A stretch of 64,000 bases of DNA from Todiramphus chloris collaris (GCA_025345505.1 JANVCC010000076.1:9325156-9389155); one strand, 5' to 3'; positions 1 to 12,884 are shown, numbered from the stretch's first letter. The notes: generated by a model from the letters alone, not told the origin. Translations and numbers: made by a program.

Positions 1-497
1 AGTGATGGGGCTCACCTGAACTGCCGTGCAAGCTTCTTCACAGGGTGAGTGCATCTTGCTACCCTACACCACACTGTGAGTGCAGACAAATTGAAATGTA
101 CTGATGGCTGAGGTTGATTAGAAGCTATGATTTTAGTTGTAGTTTGTTCTTCCACTTCTAATCTTCTGATACCACCTTCTGAGCAGATGCTTCTGTGCCC
201 TAGCTATATATGAATGAAAAATCTCTAACCTCTTTATGGGATGTGGTTTAAGTGATTAATTTATACTCATGGTGATAGCCTTAATTATTAGCCATGTCTT
301 TTTTAGACTGAAATCTTTTGTATTGTACCTCAGTTTTGCAAATATATTCACATATACTAAGCCAGATATATGTCATACTCATACAAAATATATACTACTG
401 GTTAGAAAACACATTCCTTGGAGTATAAAACGGGAAACTGAACAACTAGCCAGTTAATATAGTATTTTGTCTCAAGGGACAAAGTACATATGAGGAC
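1..497. other. Non-coding, no recognised feature
   Basis: AT-rich sequence without a recognisable gene or repeat. The open frame at 269-457 (+) has no family-like features and reads as a chance frame. Confidence 0.6.
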
Positions 498-940
498 TGT
501 CTGGGTTTGTCCAGGATGGAATCCTGAGCCTGCCATGGTATGCAGGCCTTTAGCAGCTTCCAGTCAGCCAGGAGTTTAAACTGGGAAGGGCACAAGTCAG
601 AGATGGCTACAGGTGGGTCCAATCCCAGATGTGTCACACTAGGTATAAAGGGGGAGCATTGGGGCTCCTGCTTCACCTCATCCCTGGAGCCTTGCTCACC
701 ATCCTGCACCTGAGGACACTTTCTTGGTTATTGTGACCACCATATGCTCACTGGGGTGAGTTTAACTTTGTATATACTTTATATTGGTGTTGGTATTAAT
801 GTTAGTTTTGTTGTTTCATTGAATCTGTTATAATTTTAATCCATGTATCTCCTTTCCTTTTCCCTATTGTCCTTCCTGGATGGGGTGGGATCATCTGATA
901 ATAGAGCAACTGCTTAGTTTAGCCCCAGATACAGACTACA
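498..940 (+). mobile_element. Putative solo LTR of an endogenous retrovirus (avian ERVL-like)
   Basis: About 440 bp with an LTR-like layout. It starts with TGTCTGGG and has a CCAAT box at 619-623 and a TATAAAG box at 644-650, with a GC-richer stretch downstream. A T-rich stretch (about 765-870) follows, then a CTCCTTTCCTTTTCCC tract and a GATGGGGTGGGATC segment, and it ends near ...CAGACTACA. That order is what I know from avian ERVL-type LTRs. No gag, pol or env coding sequence flanks it, so it would be a solo LTR left by recombination. I could not find a clean 5-bp target-site duplication, so both ends are uncertain by 10 bp or more. It could also be another repeat with a fortuitous promoter-like core. 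Confidence 0.45.
619..650 (+). promoter_or_regulatory. CCAAT and TATA boxes of the putative LTR
   Basis: CCAAT at 619-623 and TATAAAG at 644-650 are 20 bp apart, with a G-rich run directly after the TATA box. This spacing fits an RNA polymerase II core promoter in the U3 region of an LTR. Predicted initiation would be about 25-30 bp downstream, near 672-680. Activity is unknown. Confidence 0.4.
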
Positions 941-945
941 GGTAG

Positions 946-3900
946 ACAAATACAAATAACAGCAGCAGGATGTTGAATTAAGGGAGTTTTTATTGGACAG
1001 GAGATGATTGGAAGCAAGTAGTAAGACATTTGCTGATAACTGATTCTAGGGAACCTTGTAATATGCAAGAAATGTTCTTAACAATTTTATTCATGCAAAA
1101 GGCAATGCTGTGACTGGGAGGGCCTGTTGTAGGGCTCTGTGTGATATATATGAGGCTAGAGTAGCACAGTAAGTGGAAACCCTCTGCTCTGGTTGAGAAA
1201 CTCTTTGCTTTGAAGGACAAATGGACTTGGGGCATGTATTGAGTGTGAGGTGTAGAAATATGAAGTGCAAAACAAAGTATGAGAACTGCAGCTAAATAAT
1301 CCCACAACTGGGAATGAAAATGATTCCTTAAATCAATAACTCCAGGTTCTCCCAATTACTCAAGCAGTTAACTTAATAAACCACCAAATTAGCAATAATT
1401 GGTTGTAGTGTAGTTTAGTGGAAAAAAAATCAGGGAAATAATTAGTAGCAATATAAAAGCAAATTTCCTCCTGCATATTGTTTTCTTATGGCTATTCTGT
1501 TACATTAATCCTACATATGCTGTCTAGTGACCAGAATATAACAGGAATAAAAATAGGAAAAATCTTTTTAAAATGACTCATAGCGTTCAGTGTACTTTCT
1601 TAAATAACCCTGGTGGTGAGCTGACATCCTCTCTCTGGGGAGATTACTTCATCCAGAAGCTTTCACTGTCGGAGGTATTCTTTATATATTTAATGTCAAT
1701 TTGTCTCTACCTTAAAGAAGTAGTTTTTGCAAACCCTTTTAATTGGGAGAAAAGCAATTCAAACTAGTAGCTTAATTTCATCTCGCTTGCTAATTGAACT
1801 AAACTTTAGGAAGACTACTTATTTGTTTTTGGTTTTCATCTGCCATTTGTGTTTTTACTTGTGCAGATGTAATTCAGTGCTCAATAACTAATTGTGGAAA
1901 GTACATCAATTTTACTGAGAATGAATCAATGGTTTATCATGTTTTCCCCTTAGCATGTACAGCTGAGCCATTGTGGTGCTGCAAATCATATTTGCCTTCC
2001 AAAGTTCTGTTTTCAGTACAGAAGCAGCACATGGATGAAAGAAACAGCTTAATTAGAGACAGTCAAGGTAAAGCTTATAAAGGATCTCACTGTGCTCTGT
2101 TGGAAGTAAAAGAAAAGGGAGAAATTGGATGCTGTTAGCTTGACTGCTGCCATTGGCCAGGTTTTATTTTGTCTCTGCAGCTCTATCACACTCTGCCCAG
2201 CTGCTGAGGTTCTGTTTCAGTCACTGTTGAGATGAATGAAATGTATTTTAGTGCTTGGTATAAAGAACACAGTTCAGGCAATGCCTCACATAAATGTTTG
2301 CACAGATCTCAAAATGCCTGATGTACCAACTAGGAATATGGCCTGAAAAACGCACGTTTTTAATTTGAAATAAATGAAGTTAACTCTCTGCTGTGTCTCC
2401 GGAGCTGCTTTGTTCCATATTGTACATTTGTGAAGTCAAAACGTCCTGCCTACTGTGACTGGGACATCATAGACTATGTGGTCACAGTGAATCATTACTC
2501 AGGAACTCTGATCTCCTTGCATTGTCTTTACGGTGCTGCCAATGTTTCCAGTGTTTGAGAAGCCTAAAGAGAATATCATGTAAGCCTGGTGTGTATTGCA
2601 ATATAGGATTAAAACCATGCGAATTTAGTTCTGAGTCACTGACTTTAATAAGCCAGGACTTGCATCTGTGACTTGAGTTCCTCCATCCCTTATGATGTCG
2701 AAGCATTTTTGATAAACTCTGGGGACAAAATATTTCAATTTGGAGATACAAGGTGCCCTCTCCTGGGTGGTGCACTCCCTCCGAGTGCCATTTGGCATGA
2801 ATATGCTTCCTCGTTATTAGAAATATGATTCCAGATTGCTTTCTACAGCCATGCATTGACAGACTCTGAATAGAGGTGAGAGGAAGCTGACCAATGAGTT
2901 GAAGAATAAGGCAAGGAGTCCCTGTGACATCTTAAGCTGCAGGGTAATGTCTCCACAGGGCTAAGAATTAGATTCTTGCCAGTAGCTTGCATAGCTATTG
3001 TTGCATTAAATCTGTAAGAGTAAATATATGTAACTTAGCAAGGAGCAGTGTTCTAATACATGTGTATATAATGTGTGTTGATCATCAGAAGAAAGTAAAT
3101 CAAGCAGGACGTAACAGAAATAAGATGTCTATTTCAAAAGGAGGAATAATTTTGTCTATCTAGTTGGAGGCAGTGATGCCCCCATAAAGAGAAGAATGGT
3201 ATTTGATTGCATCTATAAATGTCAGATATAACATGGTAGGTAGGTTATTAATTTTCTGACAGATTTTCTTTACTTAGGAGGGTGAATGATACTGAAGGAA
3301 TATTCAGGTGAGAAATCCTTATTCCTATCTATCCAACAGCTCAAGTGTTCCTCACATGCATTAAAGAATCTGGTTTACATGAACTAGAGGGTGGCTTTCT
3401 GCTGTAGCTTAACAATCCTGTGCAATATTGTAATTGTCCTTCATTTTTCCGTGCCAGTGCTTTTTTTTCACTTTGTCCTTGTAAGGTTCCCCAGTGTTTA
3501 CACAGCACTCCCTTTAATGTTTAGAATTGTCTTATATATGTTGACTATTTCCAAAGCCTTTGGTTACTGTGTTGCACACCAATGATTTACAAAATTATGA
3601 ACAAATAAAGAGCCAGAAGAGCAACCAGTGAACGCGGCTCTGAAACTCACAGGCTCATTAAAACTCTCTTGATATCAAATCCTTTTTATGTTTGCTTACA
3701 ATTCTTACTTGGAAATGGACGTTGAATGTGCATGTTGCAAATGCCATTCTGAAGAAGCCCAAGGATTTGGGATTCTGGGTTGAGTGGAAAAGCCTAGAGT
3801 GACTTTGGGTGCCTTTGGCTGTTGCAGCATTCTGTCCATACGTGTTGGGAATAAGTAATGGGGGTGATGTGCTAAACTTGTTTAACTAATCTATATAAAA

Positions 3901-4291
3901 CATCACAGTTTTTGCAATTAAATACAATGGCAAAGCAAATGCTCTTTAGTGCTATATACTGGTGATTATACTAGTAGTGGGTTACAGACAATTGGAGTCA
4001 CTAATTAATAATGAATAAGGAATAGCAATTAATTTCTGGTGGCAATCAGTGATGAGTCATCCATAACTTATCCCTGGATTGTGGTCAGTAATTGCTTGAA
4101 ACCGATCCACAAACAAGCAGTTTGTGGAAACATTCTGGGAATGTGTTTCAGTGATAGATGGCTGCTGCCATGCACTGATTGCCAGCGAGTGTCATGGTAC
4201 CATTGCCAGGGAGCACTAGTGCTGTCAACTTTCAGAGGTAGGCTGTGCAGAATACCTGCTAATAAGCATAAGTAAACAGCTAGGTAGGAGA
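946..4291. other. Non-coding unique DNA
   Basis: About 3.3 kb of AT-rich sequence with no repeat family or exon that I recognise. The longest open frame (2482-2856, - strand, 124 codons) has no domain, signal peptide or low-divergence family pattern and is probably chance. The last 400 bases hold several TAATTAA-type motifs, for example near 4000-4035. Confidence 0.55.
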
Positions 4292-4803
4292 GCAAACCTC
4301 TTGAGGTTCACATTGGCCCACTTCTCCAGCTCCTACAGGTCCCCTGTATGGATCCTGTCCCTTGGATGTGTTGATGGTACCACTCTGCTTGCTGTCATCT
4401 GTAAATGTGCTGAGGGTGTCCTCAATCTCTCAGTGGTGTTGATGAAGACATTCAACAGCACTGGTTCCAGTACAGACCCCTGAATGGCACCACTTGTTAC
4501 CAGCCTCCGTTTTGACATCAAGCTGTTGATGATGACTCTCTGAATGTGGCCATTCAGCTAATTCCTTATCTGCTGAATGGTCCACCCATCAAATCTGTAT
4601 CTCTCCACCTTAGAGAGAAAGATGTTGTGAGGGACTGTGTCAAAAACCTTACAGAGGTCCAGATAGATGACATCCATTGTTCTTCCTGTGTCCACTGCTG
4701 TAGTTACTCCATCATAAAAAGCCACTAGGTTGGTCAGACAGGACTTGTCCTTGGTGAAGCCATGCTGGCTGTTTTGAATGTCCTCTCTGTCTTCCATATG
4801 ATT
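4292..4803 (-). mobile_element. CR1 LINE fragment, internal part of the reverse-transcriptase domain
   Basis: On the minus strand the translation carries CR1 reverse-transcriptase blocks in order: [20 protein letters not shown], then [13 protein letters not shown] (the motif that holds the first catalytic aspartate), then VTSGAIQGSVLEPVL. The frame is open for 4558-4815 and then shifts. After the shift the FADD-type catalytic box can still be read as TFTDDSK in another frame near plus-strand 4385-4405. The match ends at LEKWANVNL and lacks the CR1 3' end, which is unusual because CR1 copies are normally 5'-truncated but 3'-complete. This suggests an old copy broken by a later deletion or rearrangement. 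It is more diverged than the copies at 19 and 47 kb. It is a dead element with no expected product. Confidence 0.9.
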
Positions 4804-7800
4804 CACTTCAATCAATTAGAAGTAATTAGTAGGGTTAACTAACAATGATGAAATCACCGTCTTTCCATTTATGGAGGTGATCCATCTAGTCTTAGATTTT
4901 TGGGGAAAACTCACAAAAAGTTTGGGGCCAGATTTAATGAAGGATTTAAGAGCCAACTCTTGGTTTTTCATACTTTGACTATTAGTAAGAGATAGGGAGT
5001 GGGCCAAGGAGGGGTGAAGGCTCACACCAGTGGGACACCTGATGAGAACTCACCATGACACCATGGTAGTAAGTTTTAGTTGTTAAGGCTATTTCTTCAT
5101 TGTGACTGCTTATTACCTCTGTCTGCACAGCTGAAATATACTTGACTGGCTGGCATTTGAGGACAAGGTACCATTCAAACTACTCTTTCAGGACTTGTTT
5201 GCCTGAGTGCATATCCCATAGTTCTTTGAGGTTTTTGGGTTTTTTTTTTTTTCCTCCCAGCTGTTGTGAACTTGCCTGTCAGCAGGGAAAATATTTAGAA
5301 AGGCATTGGAAGTATATCAGAATTTCAAGGGTATTTTGCACGCTACTTTACTCCAGTGCAGGCAGATAACAACGGAAGTTAAAAATAAACAACAAAGACC
5401 CGCTCTCTAATCCTTGTGCATATCTGACAAGCCATCTAGAGATTAAAGTACTTTCAGACTTGAATATTGGAATGGCTTGGGCTAAAATCCAGGAAGAGTT
5501 GAAAAAAAGATTGGCTGATAAGATATACCTTAAGTCACTTCTTAAACGGAACATAATATATATCAATGTGCTGAACTCAAAATAGAATTTAGATAGGATT
5601 TAGGTATCTAGGGCCAAGCGCCTGAATCCACAGACCCTGTCTAACAGCTGAAGTGACTGAAAGCTTGTTTATTTCTTAATTTTCACCAGTAAAGTTGTTT
5701 TTTCAAATAGGCTGATTTGGAAAAACAGACATGGTGGCTCAGGGATCCTATTTTTGATTTACAGTTGAGAACGTGCAATCCTGATGAGCTTCCTTCTGAG
5801 GGAAGAGCTGCCCTCGCAGGGTTCAACGTGCTTTACTTTGACACCTCTTAATAGAGCGTGTGGTGACACCTACACATCCAGCAGCAGAATCAGAAGCTGA
5901 GCACTGCGCTTGTAAAGATTTGGTCACAAAAATACGACCAAGTTTTGCTTTTTCATGGCCCACAATCTGTTGTACACAGACACAGAAGGACAGGATGTGG
6001 ATCCCTGGCTGATACAGGTATTTTGCTTTTTGGTTAGTCTATTATTCACTAAAACGTAGACAATAACTTTTCTGTCATTCTGTTGTTTGGGGAGAAATAA
6101 TGACTAGTGACAGGCTGTAGTTTGCAATTTATGAATTCTGAACTTTTTGAGATAGTCTCAAGCGTCTCACTCTTTGCAACCAGCACATACAGAAGAATGT
6201 ATCTACATCCTGAAGTTGTATTTGTGTGCAAACATTCATGCTTCTCAGTTCAAAGAGACAACAGAACCTCCTTGCAGCTGAAGTGCCACATAACCATATA
6301 TAACAAAATAGTTGCGGCACTTATTTGGTAAAGATTATCCTTCTGAGGAGTTCTGAAGTAGCAACTGTATTTGTTTTGAGGATATCATCATCTGAGTGTC
6401 TTTCTGGGAAAAATTCTCCAGGCTTAAAGGAGGACATCAGATGTGGACAGGAATAGTGTTAATAGTATTTCTGTGAAACCACTGGTCTGTCTACATTTGA
6501 TGTCAGACCAGATGTGGGAGCTGGGAAGTTTTCAGGCTGAAGTTATGCTGCTAAGGAGAAATAGGCAGTAACTTAAGAAGAATGTAATACTTAAGAAAGG
6601 CCTTGTTTTTACATTTGAAATATGGTGTATTTTGACCTTTGTTGTCATTGCCAAGTGTCATATCTCATTTTGTTATTTTCATCCTTACGAACATTTTCAC
6701 ACTGTGCCTGCACCTTTTACTCGAGCAGAATTGCATGTAAAAAAAAAATGATTAGGAGACTATGGAAGGAAAACTGAGTAGGCAAGTAAGTTCCAAAGAG
6801 GCCTTCGGTCATAAGCAAGTTGTTATAGGAAATAGGTTCTCTGCAGGATCAAAGTGCAGAGGGGTAAAAGTTGTGGAACTTTGTGCAGGAGAGAAAGGGA
6901 AGCACCTCACTATCAGAGTTGGAAGTGTAACAGTTGGACTGACAACCAAGCAAGGACATCAGCATTACCTGCCCTTCTAATTAGAGTCTATATTCTCATA
7001 AATATCAAGAATATCAACAGATATTTTTCATCTTTTACCAGCCATCTTCCCTGGCCACTCTTCTCAGCTGCTTTATCTTAATTTTAGCTATGATTTTGGA
7101 GAAAGCCCTGGCTTCTGTTTTTACCTAGTATAGGTGGTGACTGTGTCTCTTTGTTACTGAGATCCATATGCACCTATAGTAACTGGAGATTGACTGGGTT
7201 TAGGGCAAGATAAAGTGATGGCATAAAACATCTCTGATGCATCATTGGTGTTGCAGTTACCATCTTTTTCTTCCTTTGTATTTTGCTTCCAAAAATTAAC
7301 TTTTACAGTTTGATCTGTGTGAACTTCACATTTTACAGCATCTGGAGCTTATTATCTGGATTAAAAAGGCTTTCACTTGTGTTTTCCTGAAAATTCTTGG
7401 TTTAAGAATTCTCTGTCCTTATCAAGAGACATCTCCTGTGACTGGATCCCTGTCTGATCATTTAAATATCTGTTCAACTTCTTTGGCATGATTTTTAAGT
7501 ATCTTAAAATATGCCAGCTCAATCCTCTAAGCAACGTTGCTACCTATTTATTTAAAATAGTAAACCCATAGGAAAATATATTTTAGTGTTTTGAGTTAAT
7601 GTAAGCTAAGCAGGATAATTTACAAAACAGTCTCTGGAGGTGCATAAGCAAAACTTGTTAATCATAACCATTGCAGACTACAAAACTCCAGTACAAATAT
7701 TTGCACTTCTGTCACAGTCACTTATCTGATCTGTGCCAAATGCTGACAGATTTTAAAGACAATCACATTAAGTAGTAATCAAGCTTGAAAGCCGTGGCTG

Positions 7801-8079
7801 AGTAACGGCATACTAAAGAGACATCCATCTCCAGAGACAGCAGCATACTCCACATACTCAGCTGCCTGTTGCCCTGAGAAAGGTTTAAAATCTGTTTCAA
7901 TCCCATGCTGTTTCCTTGAATGTGTTTTACATCTCTTTCTGATGTATTTCCCGAAAGCTTCAAAAATATCCCAGTGAAATGATGAAATGCACAGAATAGG
8001 GTTTCTGTCTCAATGGTTTCACTTCACTTAAGAACAGTAGCAGAATAAACCTTTTGGACATATTTTATTGAAACCTCTC
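4804..8079. other. Non-coding unique DNA
   Basis: About 3.3 kb with no recognised gene. It includes a GGG followed by 13 T (5237-5252). The open frames here are short (under 90 codons), overlap on both strands and look like chance frames. Confidence 0.55.
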
Positions 8080-8350
8080 TCTGCCCTGTGTACAACACTT
8101 ACCACACTTCTACCTATGCGTTCTCTTTCTCCTATCATAGCATGTATCCTTTTCTCGTTGGGCTTCAATAGCCTCTCCTCTCTTTTCCTAACTTTGTTGG
8201 GTTTTTTTTTTCATAGCATCTGTTAGACTGGGAACAATTTTATGTCGAGTAGCAGCTCTGCTGCTACACAGACTCTTCTTCAAGTCCTTGTTTAATTTTT
8301 TTCCATGATGCCTCAGTACATTTATTTCCAGTGATTTCACCCCAACCTAT
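8080..8350. repeat. Pyrimidine-skewed low-complexity block
   Basis: The plus strand is strongly T/C-biased (runs such as CTCTCCTCTCTTTTCC), with GGG plus ten T at 8199-8211. It reads as low-complexity DNA. No splice or exon structure is evident. Confidence 0.45.
8249..8267. repeat. Perfect 8-bp inverted repeat, 3-nt loop
   Basis: GTAGCAGC, then TCT, then GCTGCTAC. It forms a compact hairpin on either strand. At this length it may be chance. Confidence 0.6.
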
Positions 8351-9335
8351 GTTGTGTCTGTAATATTGCCTGACTTTTTCTCCAGGACTGGTCCTGTTTG
8401 TGAAACACTCAGCAGGTGCTACTTATTCCCATTACCAGCTGTATTATCTCAATTTCTGCATCTTTCCTGCTCTATCAGATTGTTACCAAAGACTGCAGGA
8501 GTGGCAGCCTTCTGTGGTGTTCCCTCAGGCTTTATTTGGTTCTGTGTCCCACAAAGACTGGTTGTCAGTATCCATCCTGAAAGACTTTGGCCTGCTTCAG
8601 TGCCTTCGTGGTCCAGGATGGCTCTTGTGCTTTGCAGATGCTGAGGCCTGAGTGCACTGATGTGCTTTTTGCCATTGTTCCCCTGCAGCTGCCTGTGTGG
8701 CCAGATGCTGTTGCCTTTGTGAGATCATAATGGTTGAAAGATACGGCACAGGCCACTCATTCGTATTTTGTGTGTCTCTGTGGAGCCAAAATGTATTCTA
8801 AATACTGATCACTTAAAGAGATCAAATTTGCTGCTGTTATAAAACAACAAACTTTCCTCAGTCACAGATTCACATAGTCTATAGGCAATGAACAGGTCCT
8901 TAGTTTCCAGAGAACACTTACCTTAACTACACAGGGAACAAGGCAGGGGAATTCCTTCTGTGTCTTCATCCATCATGAATATACTCCAAACCAGCATATT
9001 TAGAGGGGACCCAATCCCTCGCTGTCAGGGCTCTATACAAAGGATGAAGTATACAACATCCAGAGGGGTCTCTGTGGTCACAGTCCTCTAGAGAAGCCCC
9101 TGGTTGATCCACACAATCGCCGATAATATTTGGTTGTAAAACTGTGCACAGACTGATCTAAAAAGAGAGGTGACTGTGCACCCTTCTGGTCTGGCCTGGA
9201 GATCAAGATGTGAATGCTATCAGCACAAGCATCCTGGTCAGGGTAGGAGGTGGGCAGGTGTGCCTTCCTGAGATATTCCAAGAGATCCCATTTCTGTCTC
9301 ATCCAGCTTTCTAGATATGCTTCAGGTCCTACTCA
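8351..9335. other. Non-coding DNA, unassigned
   Basis: About 1 kb of mixed-composition DNA. It is somewhat GC-richer than its surroundings around 9000-9330, and I do not recognise a repeat family. Short frames on both strands show no conserved domain. Confidence 0.5.
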
Positions 9336-9412
9336 CAGAAGTCCCCTTTGGTATGAAAGCCTGGCCTAGCTAATTGAATCACAGGCAGAAGCTAGGCCAG
9401 GTTTTGCTTCTG
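9336..9412. repeat. Long imperfect hairpin with a 15-bp inner stem
   Basis: The inner stem pairs 9356-9370 with 9391-9405 (14 Watson-Crick pairs and one G-U) around a 20-nt loop. The core arms CTGGCCTAGC and GCTAGGCCAG are perfect reverse complements. An outer 6-bp stem, CAGAAG (9336-9341) with CTTCTG (9407-9412), lies across an asymmetric internal loop of 14 nt against 1 nt. It could be a remnant of an inverted-repeat transposon or part of a structured RNA. The asymmetric loop makes a canonical microRNA precursor unlikely. Confidence 0.65.
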
Positions 9413-12400
9413 AAATATTACTGTGCCATCCTTGGGTGATTCAGTCCGTTCTGATTTGTACTTGTACGTGTACCAGAATATAAAATTTTCGCTATATGAG
9501 TCCATGCTCCATCTTGTCAGTCACCAAGGTGTTGACCTTGCAGATGTCCTGGGGTGTGAACGCAGAGGGAGGAGCAGATGGGTGGCAAATGGATGGGATT
9601 GAGTATTATAGAGGAACGGCTGTTTGTCAAAGAAATGATTCCTAGCCAAAGACCATCTCCTGTTTGTGTTGTGGGGTTTTTTTTCTACCTATGTGCCTAT
9701 GTGTCTGTGCAGAACTTCTGATGTCTGTTCCAAAGCATGCAGCTGGCTGGTAACCTTTCCTGGTGGGTTGGAGAGGGGAGCCAAACTGGTAGAGAGTTTG
9801 CTCAGGGACAAATGCATCAGGCACAAACCTGTGTGCTACGGGGATAGCACGGATGCTACAGCTCTGCTGGCATGCTGAGCTGCTCTGCTTATGATCTGCA
9901 TCTTGTACGGCAACACGAGTCAAGGGGAATTGCTGGGCATGTTGTGCAGCTCTGTTGGTGAAAGGCTGGTGGAACAGATTAACAGAACTGGGACTGTGGT
10001 GTGTGGGGCGCTTCTGAAGGGGCATCATTCAGGCTGCCCTGTCATTAGAGGCTCGGCCAGATCTGAGGCTTGGGACTCGTGGCTCTGAAACATACCTCTA
10101 TAGGGACTACATGAAGAATGAAGTATTTTATGAAGAGACTGAGTCTGCCTGTCTCACTGATTTCAGTAGGATTACTAAGGAATTAAATTACCTCTGGGCA
10201 CGAGAAGTTATATACTTATTACACTTATTACAAATCCTTAAAGTACTATATAAACAGTGAATAATACACAATTCTTAATTCTGTACTCTGCAGAGGACAG
10301 GCGGCTGGGAATTACAGTACCTGGGAAAGAAGAGGGAGATTGGACCATATGATTTAAAAATCTGCAACAGTAGCTTGGATATCAAAGGCCAGAGTTAGCA
10401 GTAGGCACACTGGATTCTCACACAAAGTGTGTTTGATGAGAACATGAGGAGGCCAGTGTTTGTACCAGGTGGGCTACTGTATGCATGTGTTTGGTCACCT
10501 AGAAGCTGTCCTCCTCTGTGTGTACATCTCCTGTGCTGTATTTCAGTGGTGCCATTTTGCCATTGGGATAAATATGCGTATAGCTCGGGGATGAAATATC
10601 ACTGTTTGGTATCTGATCAGACTGTTGTGTCACTAGGGTTAGTATTGCTGAACACTCTGCACCATAACATTTAATTTTAATTAACAGTCACTGTGGTTCA
10701 GACCGACAGCTTTAATTTTAGTCTCTATCTCAGACTGATGTGTGTTTTATAAAGCTTGAGTGGGGAACGTTGCTGTTGATTTTTAAAAGGAAGAGTTGTT
10801 GGGAAGAGCCAGTTTGCTTGTGGGAATGGTTTTCAGAAAGACTTGCTGAAATCCGTCTGGTTTTCTGTGCTTCCTTCAGGACTGCCTGCTCATGCCCTGT
10901 TCTGCCATCCTTTTCTCCTGTCTGGTTCACAGAGAATAACAGCCTGTTAAATTTGGCCTCTGGTGGGACTGGTCAAAAAAGTGGTCTTAGCACACCTCCT
11001 GAGGCAAAGTGTCTTGTCCTAGTTCTAGTAACAATCAGGATTACTTTCTAGCAGAATATGTTTCTTTTTTCTCTACTAGAAACATACAATTTTGCTGGCA
11101 TTACAATGCAGGTATTTTTCCTGAAACCAGAGCTGAGCTAGTAATAGGCTTGTTGTGAAATCATAATCCCTGGGAAATACATTCTACTGTTGATGCATAT
11201 GAAAAAGCTTAAAGGTAGTATTCAAATCACTGAAAGCCAAGAGGAGATTCTTTAAACTAGGCGTGTGAGGCATTTCTAGGTTGTTTTAACAGAGTTAGGG
11301 AGCTTTTAAATTTTCCTTCAGTCTTTCCCAAGAGAGAAAATGTTAGAAGTTAATCGAAGAATAGATAGATTTAAAAAAGTAATTAAAGCAGATTTCACTA
11401 CATTTCCTCTCGTACACACTCTAGGAGAGAGATCTGTATTTGCTTTAATTACCACTACCAAAGTAATTACTCCATTTGACAAGGTCAATTAAAAATAATT
11501 TAATAACACTGTCTGCTGTTAGTGAGGAAATTGCACATGTAACAGCACCTTCAAAGGATTTGCCAGTGTTTGTCCATCTGTTTCAGAGGGTAGGTCCTAA
11601 TTACAGTCCAGCCTACAAATTTATCAGCTTTTAGTGTATTTGATTGGTAAATCAACAGAGAGAAGAAGTTAAAGACTAAATCTTAGATGCTTGAAGATCA
11701 GTCATTTTTGAACCTGCTCCTAAAACATATCTTAATCCAAAAATTCTTGTTTAGTTGTTGCCTACCCCTGTGAAACCTACAGTTCTTTGGGAGCCCTCCC
11801 ATTAAGACTGAAAGCTCTGGAGGGACTTGCAGATGTGATTCCATACATGCTGAGGTTGCCCACAGTCTGTGTGTTTGCTAAGTCTTGCTGAGATCCACAG
11901 AATGAAGCAGAGATGGAATATATCTGCAGTAGACCCAGTACAACAGGTGTGATCTATTCCCTCAGAAAGTCTTAAGTCCCTTGACTTCAGGAAGTGTTCT
12001 ACCTGAAGTAGAGGACCAGAGGGTGTGTGCTTGGCCTCACCACCAGCGTGCTTGCTTACCTGGATGGGTAGGAGCCTTAGGTTCTTACTGCCAAGCTTGC
12101 TTCTGTATTCCATTACTAGCCAGTCAGTGCACAAATCTGTAAAGAGTGCTTGGGCACTGAACCTGAACACTTGTCCTCCTGGAACGTATGCCAGGTACTG
12201 GACTCCAACATTATGAAGTCATGATCTAATAATCTTGAATTCTGTTATGCTTCATGCCAGCTTCCTAAAGGAGGGTAGCAGGCACTACCACCATGAGTAG
12301 CTAAGAGCCTGCCGATCAGCTGCTGCTTCAGGAGATAGGACATGTGGATTTTAACCTCCTCAAAAGAAAAAACCAAAAAACACTTGCCAGCTCCTGCTGT

Positions 12401-12884
12401 GTGCCAGGCTATTACATGAAGTGCAGCTGCCATCTCCTTCTGAATTTGATAGATTTTAGAAGATAGAGAGTCACACTTACAAACTTTAGTTGCTGTGAGT
12501 CTGATCTTATCAACGTGCAGCAGCTGTACTGGGAACATTTACTGTAATTAGGCAGAGAAACACCTAGTTTCCTTTCCCTTAATTGGCCATAGTTGTGTGC
12601 TAGACAGCAAGCTCCTCAGTTCTGTGTGCAGAGAAACAGCAAGGCTGGAGCAGAGCCAGGCAAAGAGGTTGCCATTATCTGTGCTCATCACTACCCACTC
12701 CTCTCGCTTATGGCAATTATTTATTCAACCTACTTGCCAGTGACCTATTTGCTTCTCAAACTGGTTCTGTGAAAATGACCCTGATGAATTTATACATTTC
12801 TAATAGAGGTTTACCATGGCCCCCTTTGCTTTGCCAGAAGCAGGTTAAGGAGCCACCAGCCATGTGTCTGAGAAGCCACAGGCA
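9413..12884. other. Non-coding unique DNA
   Basis: About 3.5 kb without a recognised gene. The 128-codon minus frame at 9642-10028 and the 122-codon minus frame at 11802-12170 have no recognisable domain. A motif-rich AT patch at 11436-11512 is listed separately. Confidence 0.5.
11436..11512. promoter_or_regulatory. Candidate regulatory patch rich in homeodomain cores
   Basis: Within about 75 bp the sequence holds TTTAATTACC, GTAATTAC, CAATTAAA and TAATTTAATAA. These TAATTA-type cores are the binding sites of many homeodomain proteins. There is no repeat signature here. Such clusters are common in vertebrate developmental enhancers but also arise by chance in AT-rich DNA. The enhancer call is inference only. 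Confidence 0.25.

Noticed and set aside
2482..2856. 124-codon minus-strand open frame
   Set aside because: No recognisable family, no nearby splice or promoter structure that decides an exon. Treated as chance.
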